Below the pieces are notes generated by a model that saw nothing but the letters and a program-made list of their open reading frames with translations, ran no database searches and was not told the origin of the DNA. A stretch of 6,212 bases of DNA from JBEIDK01 sp040383485 (lineage in GTDB: Bacteria; Bacteroidota; Bacteroidia; UBA4408): contig JBEIDK010000175.1 of the NCBI GenBank assembly GCA_040383485.1, positions 1-6,212 on the forward strand, read 5' to 3'. Position numbers and translations under genes: made by a program. Shown here one piece after another: positions 1-6,212 of this stretch. Positions within the stretch are counted from its first letter, which is position 1. Every line of letters starts with the position of its first letter.

Positions 1-426
1 AATGGCTGTAGTTCGCTGAGAGGTTGCGTCGCTACCTGCCTCAGGCTCACTTAAACAAAAGGCACCTATTTTTTCTCCTTTTGCTAAAGGCACGAGGTAT
101 TTTTGCTTTTGCTCTTCATTTGCAAATTGCTCTAAACCCCAGCAAACAAGGGAATTGTTTACAGAAACTACAACCGATGCAGAAGCGTCTACTTTACTTA
201 ACTCTTCCATAGCGAGCACGTAGCTTACGCTATCCATTCCACCGCCACCATATTTTGGGTCAACCATCATACCCATGAATCCTAGCTCTCCAAGCATCTT
301 TACTTGCTCTGCCGGAAATTTTTGGTGTTCATCACGTTCTATTACACCAGGCAACAAATGTTCTTTTGCAAAATCACGGGCTGCTTTTTGTATCATTAAA
401 TGCTCTTCGGTTAAATCAAATTCCAT
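1..426 (-). CDS. Acyl-CoA dehydrogenase, short-chain/butyryl-CoA type (N-terminal part, runs off left edge)
   Basis: This is the first 142 codons of an acyl-CoA dehydrogenase, an FAD enzyme that introduces the alpha-beta double bond into acyl-CoA and passes electrons to ETF; family members are soluble tetramers. The start is ATG at 426-424 and the frame stays open to base 1, so roughly two thirds of a usual ~380-residue protein lies outside. Seen: the N-terminal helical domain beginning MEFDLTEEHLMIQ, the stretch GELGFMGMMVDPKYGGGG (46-63), the segment VNNSLVCWGLEQ (89-100), and a full match to the first acyl-CoA dehydrogenase signature, CLSEPEAGSDATS (124-136), which lines the FAD/substrate pocket. 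The N-terminal wording resembles bacterial butyryl-CoA/short-chain dehydrogenases, so short straight-chain acyl-CoA is the likely substrate. A branched-chain substrate remains possible because the catalytic Glu region is not in view. A promoter match lies just upstream and no Shine-Dalgarno is visible. Confidence 0.95.
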   Translation of the reverse strand, partial: MEFDLTEEHLMIQKAARDFAKEHLLPGVIERDEHQKFPAEQVKMLGELGFMGMMVDPKYGGGGMDSVSYVLAMEELSKVDASASVVVSVNNSLVCWGLEQFANEEQKQKYLVPLAKGEKIGAFCLSEPEAGSDATSQRTTAI

Positions 427-448
427 TTCTTATTTTTTTTTAAGGGTT

Positions 449-481
449 CAAAAATACATTTATTTTGAAATGATGAAACAA
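449..481 (-). promoter_or_regulatory. Bacteroidota-type promoter for the acyl-CoA dehydrogenase gene
   Basis: On the minus strand TATTTTTG (456-449) matches the -7 consensus TAnnTTTG completely. TTG (481-479) lies 22 nt upstream of it, inside the 17-23 nt spacing known for Bacteroidota housekeeping promoters. Transcription would start near 442-444, giving a short A-rich leader of about 17 nt before the ATG at 426. That the promoter is used is inferred from sequence alone. Confidence 0.6.
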
Positions 482-539
482 TATTTTTTATACATGGTTT
501 AGACAAAGAATTAATTATGTTGCATTTTTATTTAATACC

Positions 540-556
540 AAAAAAAACTTTTTTTT
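540..556. repeat. A8-C-T8 perfect inverted repeat in the divergent intergenic region
   Basis: Eight A (540-547), one C (548) and eight T (549-556) form a perfect palindrome, ending 21 nt before the pentapeptide gene start. A one-base loop and all-AT stem argue against an RNA hairpin terminator. It is more likely intrinsically bent or easily melted promoter-region DNA, or simple low-complexity sequence. No clear TAnnTTTG box was found for the plus-strand gene; the nearest approximation is TACTTTTA (556-563), without a TTG at proper spacing. Confidence 0.5.
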
Positions 557-577
557 ACTTTTATTATTTTTTATTCT

Positions 578-1162
578 ATGCACGATAAACATTCAACAAT
601 ATACGAGGATTTAGAATTTCAAGGATCAAATAATATTGAAAACAAATTGGAGAGAGCCACTTATGAAAACTGTAATTTTGTTCAATACAATTTTTCAAAT
701 TCAGATTTATCCAATTTTATTTTTGAAGATTGTAGCTTTAAAGATTGCAATTTTTCATCTTGCAAACTAACAGGCACGGCTTTTAAAAAAGTAACATTTA
801 ATAATTGTAAATTATTAGGAACTGATTTTAGTGAATGCAATACCTTTCTTCTTGAATTTAATTTTGACAATTGCTTAATGAATTTGTCTTCATTTTATAA
901 GCTAAAAATTAAAACGACCCATTTTATAAATTGCAACTTGGTTGAAGCTGATTTTATAGAATCAGATTTAAGTAGTTCAAATTTCGAAAATTGTGATTTG
1001 ACAAATGCCTTATTTGAAAACACAAACCTTGAGAAAGTTGATTTTAGAACCTCTTATAATTTTATAATTGACCCAGAGAATAACAGAATTAAAAAAGCAA
1101 AGTTTACTTTAAACACAATTTCAGGGCTACTTGCTAAATATGAAATAGAGATAGAACATTAA
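578..1162 (+). CDS. Pentapeptide-repeat protein with Qnr/MfpA-like architecture
   Basis: A 194-residue protein built almost wholly of pentapeptide repeats, roughly residues 28-158, with recurring units such as NCNFV, DCSFK, DCNFS, NCKLL, NCDLT and FENTNL. Phe or Leu at every fifth position stacks inside a right-handed beta-helix, and Cys is unusually frequent at the preceding positions. A non-repeat tail follows (about 163-194: DPENNRIKKAKF, then a predicted amphipathic segment TISGLLAKYEIEIE). This resembles the C-terminal element with which Qnr and MfpA dimerise. There is no signal peptide or membrane segment, so it is probably cytosolic. Length is close to McbG, MfpA and Qnr (about 185-218 residues), which mimic DNA and protect gyrase/topoisomerase IV. 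Such a role here is inference, since many pentapeptide proteins have no known function. The start is the first in-frame ATG, with no Shine-Dalgarno. Its stop codon overlaps that of the convergent cinA. The small antisense frame inside it is a by-product of the repeats. Confidence 0.9.
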   Translation: MHDKHSTIYEDLEFQGSNNIENKLERATYENCNFVQYNFSNSDLSNFIFEDCSFKDCNFSSCKLTGTAFKKVTFNNCKLLGTDFSECNTFLLEFNFDNCLMNLSSFYKLKIKTTHFINCNLVEADFIESDLSSSNFENCDLTNALFENTNLEKVDFRTSYNFIIDPENNRIKKAKFTLNTISGLLAKYEIEIEH

Positions 1163-2409
1163 ATATTTAATATCATTTTACGCATCATCATCAGTGCTGT
1201 TAAAGAGGTTCTTTCAATGGTTCTTTCGCGGTTATTTCCCATAAGATACATTTGTGAAACAACCTTATCTTTTGATGCTACAGCAATCCAAACTGTGCCA
1301 ACTGGCTTTTCAACAGAACCACCCGTAGGACCAGCAATACCTGAGGTAGCTATTGAATAGTCAACATCAAATTTTTTTAAAATATTTGCTGCCATCTGCT
1401 CTACAACTTGTTGACTAACTGCTCCATTTTCATTAATACTTTTCTGCTCTACACCCAAAATGCGAATTTTAATTTCATTGGCATAGCTAACCACTGAGCC
1501 TTTTAAATAATCAGAAGAACCTGGAACTTTAGTAATTAAATGAGAAATATATCCTCCAGTGCAACTCTCGGCAACTGCAATTGTGCTATTGCACTTTTTT
1601 AGTAGCTCACCAATAACTTTCTCCAATGTGTCTTCATCAAAACCAAAAACATACTTTTCTATTTCTTTCATTAAGCTTGAGACCAAAGCATCTATTTCAT
1701 TTTGTAGCTCATTTTTATTTTTACCAAAGGCAGATAAACGCAAGCGAACACTGCCAACTGCCGGAAGATAAGCCAGCTTAATATGTGTTGGCAACTCATT
1801 TTCAAAATCTTTAATTTTTTCAGCTATAATGGTTTCTCCAACACCTTGTGTAAGTATTGTTTTGTGCACAATAGCAGGTGTTTCGAAATACTCTTGAAGC
1901 ATTGGAAGCACACTATTATTCATAATACCCTTCATTTCGTATGGTACACCTGGCATAGAGATGAAAATTTTATTTTGTTTCTCAATCCAAATACCGGGTG
2001 CTGTGCCATTTTCATTCCTTATAGCTTTCGCCACTCGCGGCACCAATGCTTGTCCTCTTTGTACATCGTTCATCTCTCTACTCATCTGCGCAAAAAGTTT
2101 TGTAATGTCCTCTAAAACCTGCGTGTCAGTTATTAAGTCGCAATCAAAGTACTTACACATTGTTTTCTTGGTGATATCATCTTTAGTTGGACCCAACCCT
2201 CCAGTAACAATAATTAAATCTACTCTATCTTCAGCATTCGAAAAAGCCTGTAATATATGGTCTTCATTATCCTGAACAGAAGTAATTTGATATACCTTGA
2301 TTCCAATATCATTTAGTTCTTTTCCAATCCATGCCGAATTTGTATCAACAATTTGCCCTATTAATATTTCATCGCCAATGGTTATTATCTCTGCTAGTAT
2401 ATTTCTCAT
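1159..2409 (-). CDS. cinA: CinA: nicotinamide-nucleotide amidohydrolase with N-terminal MoCF/COG1058 domain
   Basis: A full-length 416-residue two-domain CinA. The N-terminal domain (about 5-175) is of the molybdopterin-binding/COG1058 type, with EIITIGDEILIGQIVDTNS (7-25), TGGLGPTKDD (69-78), GTAPG (135-139) and MPGVPYEMKG (152-161). In characterised CinA proteins this domain has ADP-ribose pyrophosphatase activity. The C-terminal domain (about 260-416) is PncC-like, with AESCTGG (280-286, including the catalytic Ser), VVSYANEIK (306-314) and SGIAGPTGG (356-364). PncC converts nicotinamide mononucleotide to nicotinate mononucleotide plus ammonia, recycling NMN into NAD. A competence-linked name exists from Gram-positives, but nothing here links it to DNA uptake. 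All key motifs are intact, with no frameshift. The start ATG (2409-2407) is followed directly by the conserved N-terminus. The gene is divergent from ccmF and convergent with the pentapeptide gene, so it is probably transcribed alone. Confidence 0.96.
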   Translation of the reverse strand: MRNILAEIITIGDEILIGQIVDTNSAWIGKELNDIGIKVYQITSVQDNEDHILQAFSNAEDRVDLIIVTGGLGPTKDDITKKTMCKYFDCDLITDTQVLEDITKLFAQMSREMNDVQRGQALVPRVAKAIRNENGTAPGIWIEKQNKIFISMPGVPYEMKGIMNNSVLPMLQEYFETPAIVHKTILTQGVGETIIAEKIKDFENELPTHIKLAYLPAVGSVRLRLSAFGKNKNELQNEIDALVSSLMKEIEKYVFGFDEDTLEKVIGELLKKCNSTIAVAESCTGGYISHLITKVPGSSDYLKGSVVSYANEIKIRILGVEQKSINENGAVSQQVVEQMAANILKKFDVDYSIATSGIAGPTGGSVEKPVGTVWIAVASKDKVVSQMYLMGNNRERTIERTSLTALMMMRKMILNI

Positions 2410-2439
2410 ATCAATTGGAATTCTTAATTAGAATAATTT

Positions 2440-2447
2440 CAAATTTA
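2440..2447 (-). promoter_or_regulatory. Candidate -7 box for cinA
   Basis: On the minus strand TAAATTTG (2447-2440) matches TAnnTTTG perfectly and would place the transcript start about 24 nt before the cinA ATG. No TTG lies 17-23 nt upstream, so the -33 element is missing or degenerate. In AT-rich DNA such a box can occur by chance. Confidence 0.35.
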
Positions 2448-2472
2448 TAAATTAATCTTTAAATAAAGTGTG

Positions 2473-2505
2473 TTCAGAAAGGTTTGAAATAGAAATATTC
2501 AGAAA
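2473..2505 (+). repeat. Direct repeat TTCAGAAA, two copies 25 nt apart
   Basis: TTCAGAAA occurs at 2473-2480 and again at 2498-2505. The copies flank and overlap the proposed ccmF promoter (-33 TTTG at 2483). Regular spacing of about two and a half helical turns could suit a regulator, but two 8-mers in AT-rich sequence can also coincide by chance. Confidence 0.3.
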
Positions 2506-2514
2506 TGAAATTTG
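2483..2514 (+). promoter_or_regulatory. Candidate Bacteroidota-type promoter for ccmF
   Basis: TTTG (2483-2486) is followed after 20 nt by GAAATTTG (2507-2514), one mismatch from TAnnTTTG. A transcript would begin near 2521 and give a leader of about 30 nt before ATG 2551. This placement argues against translation from the upstream TTG at 2527, which would be only a few bases from the 5' end. Evidence is sequence pattern only. Confidence 0.4.
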
Positions 2515-2550
2515 AATTGACTTTATTTGCAAAAATTTTTGAATACGGAT

Positions 2551-4965
2551 ATGAATTATGTCGGTGAACATTTATGGCCTGGATACTTAGGTAACTTATT
2601 AATTGTAATTTCTTTTACTGCCTCTTTACTATCAACATTCGCATACTATAATGCTAGTTTACAAAATGAATTAGAAGTAAGCTGGAAAAGAATAGCACGC
2701 ATGTCATTTAGAATTCATGCCTTATCTGTATTCTCTATCATGGGATTGTTGTTTTACATGATAACACAACATTTTTTCGAATATCAATATGTATGGCAGC
2801 ATTCATCAAAAGAACTACCTATAAGGTATATGTTATCATGCTTTTGGGAAGGACAAGAAGGTAGCTTTTTACTTTGGAGTTTTTGGCATTGCATACTAGG
2901 TTTGATATTACAGCGTAATGCACGTGATTGGGAATCATCAGTAATGACTGTATTCTCAAGCGTTCAAGTTTTCTTAACCAGCATGCTTCTTGGAATATTT
3001 CTGTTTGATTACCGATTTGGTAGCAATCCATTTTTATTGCTGAGAGAACATCCTGAATTTTCCAATCTTCCATTTGTAAAAATCCCTACCTATCTTACAA
3101 ATCTTGATGGTAGAGGGCTTAATCCCTTATTACAAAACTATTGGATGACAATCCACCCTCCTACTCTATTTCTTGGTTTTGCTTCGACCATTGTACCATT
3201 TGCTTATGCCATTGCGGGCATTTGGAAAAAGCAATATACTGCCTGGTTAAAACCAGCTTTACCTTGGACATTCTTTGGTGTAATGATTCTTGGAACTGGA
3301 ATATTAATGGGTGGTGCTTGGGCATACGAAGCTTTAAGTTTTGGAGGTTTTTGGGCATGGGACCCAGTTGAAAATGCCTCGCTTGTGCCATGGCTAACAT
3401 TTGTTGGAGCAGCTCACGTAATGCTTATTGCAAGAGCAAGAAACCATTCAATTGGTGTTGCAGCAGTTTTAAATATTGCCACTTTTATATTAATACTGTA
3501 TTCTACTTTTCTAACACGTAGCGGAATTTTAGGAGACTCATCGGTGCATGCCTTTACAGATTTAGGCATGAGTGGTCAACTTTTTGCCTATCTACTTTTC
3601 TTTTTAATTATCTCAATAGTACTTTTAATTAAAAGTTATAAGCATTTCCCATCACAAAAAGAGGAAGAAAGCAGCACGTCAAGAGAATTTTGGATGTTTA
3701 TTGGCACTTTAGTATTGGTAATTGCTGGCTTTCAAATTATTGCTACAACTTCTATTCCTGTTATCAATAAAATTTTTGGAAGCAATATTGCTCCCCCTTC
3801 AAAACCAATTGAACATTATAATTCTTGGCAAGTTCCAATAGCTGTTCTAATCACATTACTTATTGCCACTACTCAGTTTTTTGCATATAAGAATAGCAAT
3901 TTAAAAGCAGTATTAAAAAAGATGCTCCCATCCTTTGCCATTTCAATTATAGTGGCTAGCATTTGTATTTGGCAATTAGAAATGTATAAGCCATTTCATG
4001 CATTACTATTGTTTGGTAGCCTTTACGCCATCATAGCTAATATTGACTATTTCATTCGCTTTGGTAAACTTAATTTTAAAAAATCAGGAGCTTCAATAGC
4101 GCATGTTGGGTTTGCAATGGTGATGCTTGGCGCATTAGTTTCTACAAGTAAAAGCGTAGTAATTTCTCAAAATACAAGCGGCACTGATATCTCTAAACTG
4201 GGTAAGGACTTTAGCAACAACGATAATATATTATTAAGAGCTAATGACACCCTTTATATGGGTGAGTATTTTGTAACCTATGCATCAAAACGAAAAGAAG
4301 GTGTTAATCATTATTTTGATATTGATTATTTACAAAAAAATTCGACTGGTCAATACGAGAAAAAATTTACACTTAGTCCTTTGGTACAAGTAAATCCGAG
4401 GATGGGTAATGTTGCAGAACCTGACACTAGGCATTATCTTACAAGTGATATTTACACGCATATTACCTATGCTGATATGAGTCAATTCAATAATAAAAGT
4501 AACGACTTTAATGAGGGTACAAAAAATACAGTTGCCACCGGAGATACAATTTTTGCAGCGAACAGTATAATTATTGTAGAAGCATTATTTAAAGATGTAG
4601 AAAGAAGCAAATACAATTTAAACGAATCGGATATTGCTGTAGGTGCAAGATTGAAAGTAATAGATATTAAAAATAGAAAATATGTTGCTGATCCAATATT
4701 TGTTATCCGAGGCAATTACTTATTACCAATAGCTGCAGAGGTTGAACCTCTTGGATTAAAGTTTGAATTTACCAAACTAAATACTGAAACAGGCAAGATT
4801 GATTTAACACTATATGAAAAACAAAAATCAGATAACTTTATAATTCTCAAGGCAATCATCTTTCCTTTTATCAATATACTTTGGTTGGGTTGTTTTATAA
4901 TGATTATTGGTATTGTATTAAGTATTGTTAACCGCATTATAAAGGTAAAAATTTCAATACAATAA
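2551..4965 (+). CDS. ccmF: CcmF-type cytochrome c haem lyase subunit (CcmF/CcsA family)
   Basis: An 804-residue polytopic inner-membrane protein that in cytochrome c maturation system I takes haem from CcmE and attaches it to CXXCH apocytochromes. Numbering is from ATG 2551. The tryptophan-rich WWD motif lies at about 257-281, with core FGGFWAWDPVENASLVPW; PVENAS is the CcmF form, unlike the PKET form of CcsA/CcmC. The likely haem-ligand histidines all have counterparts: HPPTLF (His202), GAAH (His289), SVHAF (His333) and IAHVGF (His518). An early FWEGQEGSFLLW block (98-109) is also family-typical. I count about 15 hydrophobic segments, the last near 765-793, with a large hydrophilic periplasmic domain of about 230 residues before it. 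E. coli CcmF is about 650 residues, so this is a longer version. An in-frame TTG at 2527 could add 8 residues, but ATG 2551 gives the family-like MNYVGEHL start. No other ccm gene is beside it in this window. Confidence 0.92.
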   Translation: MNYVGEHLWPGYLGNLLIVISFTASLLSTFAYYNASLQNELEVSWKRIARMSFRIHALSVFSIMGLLFYMITQHFFEYQYVWQHSSKELPIRYMLSCFWEGQEGSFLLWSFWHCILGLILQRNARDWESSVMTVFSSVQVFLTSMLLGIFLFDYRFGSNPFLLLREHPEFSNLPFVKIPTYLTNLDGRGLNPLLQNYWMTIHPPTLFLGFASTIVPFAYAIAGIWKKQYTAWLKPALPWTFFGVMILGTGILMGGAWAYEALSFGGFWAWDPVENASLVPWLTFVGAAHVMLIARARNHSIGVAAVLNIATFILILYSTFLTRSGILGDSSVHAFTDLGMSGQLFAYLLFFLIISIVLLIKSYKHFPSQKEEESSTSREFWMFIGTLVLVIAGFQIIATTSIPVINKIFGSNIAPPSKPIEHYNSWQVPIAVLITLLIATTQFFAYKNSNLKAVLKKMLPSFAISIIVASICIWQLEMYKPFHALLLFGSLYAIIANIDYFIRFGKLNFKKSGASIAHVGFAMVMLGALVSTSKSVVISQNTSGTDISKLGKDFSNNDNILLRANDTLYMGEYFVTYASKRKEGVNHYFDIDYLQKNSTGQYEKKFTLSPLVQVNPRMGNVAEPDTRHYLTSDIYTHITYADMSQFNNKSNDFNEGTKNTVATGDTIFAANSIIIVEALFKDVERSKYNLNESDIAVGARLKVIDIKNRKYVADPIFVIRGNYLLPIAAEVEPLGLKFEFTKLNTETGKIDLTLYEKQKSDNFIILKAIIFPFINILWLGCFIMIIGIVLSIVNRIIKVKISIQ

Positions 4966-4980
4966 TTTTATCTGATATCA

Positions 4981-6117
4981 TTATTCCTTCAATGCTTGAT
5001 TATAAACTTCTTCTAAAGTTCTTGTTTTATCCTTGATATTGTGATTTTTCTCGATGTGTTGAATGCATAGTTTCCCTTTTTCTCTCAATATACTTTTATT
5101 AGCATATACATTTTCTATAATTGTAATGAGTTCTTCTTCAACTGTTTTTGAAAATTGCTGAATATCATTTTGAGTATCAAGTAAGGCATTACCATTTTCC
5201 TTTTTTACAACATTAATTAACCAACCCATTTCGTTGTTATTTATTTCAGGCAACGACCTTATATTTGTTGAGATAACAGGGCATCCAGCAGCTTGGGCTT
5301 CGAGTACCGAATAACCATAAGTATCAGCATAGGTAGGTAGCAATCCAATATCACTTTCTTGAAATATTCTAAGAACATCTTCATTACTAATGAACCCGAA
5401 TGTTTTAATGTTATTGGGATACTTTGCAATAATTTTCATGGCATTATTATAATCATGAATTGTTGTTTTAGAAGCCCAGTCGCCATATTCAAATTTCGAA
5501 ATAATGTTGAGTTTTAGTTGGTACTTTTTCTCTAATAAATAATCAAAAGCATTTAAAATTTCTCGTCCTCCTTTACCAAAAAAACCAGTAGACGCAGCAA
5601 TAGTAAAAGTCAGAAAATTATCATCAACCTGCTTTTCATTGATTGATGAAAAAATTACTTTTTGAGCAGGATGTAAAATCATCATTTTTGAATTTACTTC
5701 ATCAATGATTTCAGGCGCAAATTCATTTAAAAAATTTATTTGGGTTGTATGATTGATTTGACTTATTGAGATTAACTTTTTGAATTGAGATTTTGTTAGT
5801 GTTCTTAGACCTTTCCTAATTTCTACTTTTGAATAACCTATGTACCGAGGTATATGCTTTACATTTGTAGTAATCCATGGGGTTTGACCATAACTTACAC
5901 CGTTAAAAAAATGAAGAAGGTCAACTTTGTTTAAATTAAAATCTTGAAATGAATTAAGGTAATACTGATTTGATTTATTAAACAGTTTAAAATAGAAATA
6001 ACTTGGAAATTTATAAAGGTCATATACTTTTCTGAACTCATAATTATTGAATGGAAGTCCAGCAAAATTGCGCAACTGGGTATAACCTAAGTAATTTGTA
6101 CCAATAATTCTTTTCAT
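4981..6117 (-). CDS. GT-B glycosyltransferase (GT4-like)
   Basis: A 378-residue glycosyltransferase, likely cytosolic or peripheral to the inner membrane, that would transfer a sugar from a nucleotide donor to a surface glycan or lipid-linked acceptor. No signal peptide or clear membrane segment is seen. The N-terminal acceptor-side domain (about 1-165) is diverged. The C-terminal donor domain has FTIAASTGFFGKGGREILNA (171-190, with the Gly/Lys loop GKGG) and SDIGLLPTYADTYGYSV (255-271) leading into LEAQAAGCPVIST (272-284), followed by LPEINNNEMGWL (289-300). The usual E-x7-E of GT4 enzymes appears as D-x7-E (Asp265, Glu273). Sugar and acceptor cannot be told. The start ATG (6117-6115) is 5 nt after the stop of the preceding gene, indicating one transcript. 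The gene converges on ccmF with a 15-nt gap and no recognisable terminator. Confidence 0.9.
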   Translation of the reverse strand: MKRIIGTNYLGYTQLRNFAGLPFNNYEFRKVYDLYKFPSYFYFKLFNKSNQYYLNSFQDFNLNKVDLLHFFNGVSYGQTPWITTNVKHIPRYIGYSKVEIRKGLRTLTKSQFKKLISISQINHTTQINFLNEFAPEIIDEVNSKMMILHPAQKVIFSSINEKQVDDNFLTFTIAASTGFFGKGGREILNAFDYLLEKKYQLKLNIISKFEYGDWASKTTIHDYNNAMKIIAKYPNNIKTFGFISNEDVLRIFQESDIGLLPTYADTYGYSVLEAQAAGCPVISTNIRSLPEINNNEMGWLINVVKKENGNALLDTQNDIQQFSKTVEEELITIIENVYANKSILREKGKLCIQHIEKNHNIKDKTRTLEEVYNQALKE

Positions 6118-6122
6118 TAAAT

Positions 6123-6212
6123 TTATTGTTGAATCATTAAATTACATACACTTATATCGCTATTATCAAACCTACCTAATATCTCAAATTTGCCATCATC
6201 ATGCACCTTACC
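6123..6212 (-). CDS. C-terminal end of an upstream gene, possibly LuxE/phenylacetate-CoA-ligase-like adenylating enzyme (partial)
   Basis: From the right edge a minus-strand frame stays open for 29 codons and stops with TAA at 6125-6123. The visible tail includes GKVHDDGKFEILGRFDNSD followed by ISVCNLMIQQ. The pattern D-G-x-F-E-I-L-G-R-x-D-N-S-D resembles the late GRxD motif of adenylate-forming enzymes, where a short Gly-Arg-x-Asp hinge precedes the C-terminal lid, and in particular LuxE-like acyl-protein synthetases. Only this tail is present, so the assignment is tentative. The 5-nt gap to the glycosyltransferase start and the same strand make the two genes an operon, probably part of a glycan biosynthesis cluster continuing to the right. 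Another reading is that the frame is open by chance, but the family-like motif makes this unlikely. Confidence 0.6.
   Translation of the reverse strand, partial: GKVHDDGKFEILGRFDNSDISVCNLMIQQ

Noticed and set aside
24..502. Two plus-strand open frames (24-212 and 275-502)
   Set aside because: They lie mostly antisense to the acyl-CoA dehydrogenase, whose frame carries a complete family signature. Their own translations show no domain-like features.
427..577. Possible small gene or RNA in the first divergent intergenic region
   Set aside because: There are only very short frames, low-complexity A and T runs and no stable GC-containing stem. Nothing beyond the promoter match is supported.
682..870. 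Minus-strand open frame inside the pentapeptide gene
   Set aside because: It mirrors the repeat periodicity of the coding strand and has no family-like features.
1559..2275. Plus-strand open frames antisense to cinA
   Set aside because: They lie wholly within cinA, are rich in Cys, Phe and Ser as expected for antisense reading of AT-rich DNA, and have no promoter or start context.
2527..2550. TTG at 2527 as the ccmF start
   Set aside because: It would add eight residues before the family-like N-terminus and would lie a few bases after the likely transcription start. ATG 2551 is preferred.
2819..3400. Antisense and out-of-frame reading frames inside ccmF (minus-strand 2819-3073 and 3161-3400; plus-strand 3141-3371)
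   Set aside because: The ccmF frame there carries the conserved HPP and WWD motifs. The alternatives are shadows.
4482..4937. Two minus-strand open frames in the 3' part of ccmF
   Set aside because: They are antisense to the periplasmic domain and last membrane segment of CcmF, with no recognisable features.
4961..4985. AATAAT/ATTATT inverted repeat with inner TGATATCA palindrome between ccmF and the glycosyltransferase, as a terminator
   Set aside because: The stem is six AT pairs with a 13-nt loop, without GC pairs or a T-tract in the right position, so it is too weak to call.

Overview
The window looks like chromosomal DNA of a Bacteroidota bacterium. It is AT-rich, none of its genes has a visible GGAGG-type ribosome binding site, and the intergenic regions carry matches to the Bacteroidota promoter pattern (TTG, 17-23 nt, TAnnTTTG). 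The protein sequences also fit this phylum: the C-terminal layout of the pentapeptide protein, the extended CcmF, and the short-chain acyl-CoA dehydrogenase. I cannot place it below phylum level.

Layout from left to right. (1) The N-terminal third of an acyl-CoA dehydrogenase runs off the left edge on the minus strand, with a very good promoter match just upstream. (2) A divergent intergenic region of about 150 nt precedes a plus-strand pentapeptide-repeat protein with Qnr/MfpA-like architecture. (3) A minus-strand full-length CinA (nicotinamide-nucleotide amidase type, two domains) converges on it, and the two stop codons share a TTAA palindrome. (4) A second divergent region, of about 140 nt, separates cinA from a plus-strand CcmF-type haem lyase subunit for cytochrome c maturation. 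(5) Fifteen nt after ccmF comes the end of a minus-strand GT-B glycosyltransferase. (6) Five nt upstream of the glycosyltransferase start is the stop codon of another minus-strand gene, of which only the C-terminal 29 residues are in the window. Its tail resembles an adenylate-forming (LuxE/phenylacetate-CoA-ligase-like) enzyme.

Apart from the glycosyltransferase and the gene before it, which look like one operon, the genes are single units facing alternately. They serve unrelated jobs: acyl-CoA oxidation, possible topoisomerase protection, pyridine nucleotide salvage, cytochrome c maturation and surface glycan synthesis. No RNA gene, insertion sequence, CRISPR array or strong intrinsic terminator is visible. 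I do not see convincing evidence of a new multi-gene system. The points most worth a second look are the Qnr-like pentapeptide protein, the isolated long CcmF, and the glycosyltransferase with the LuxE-like tail upstream.
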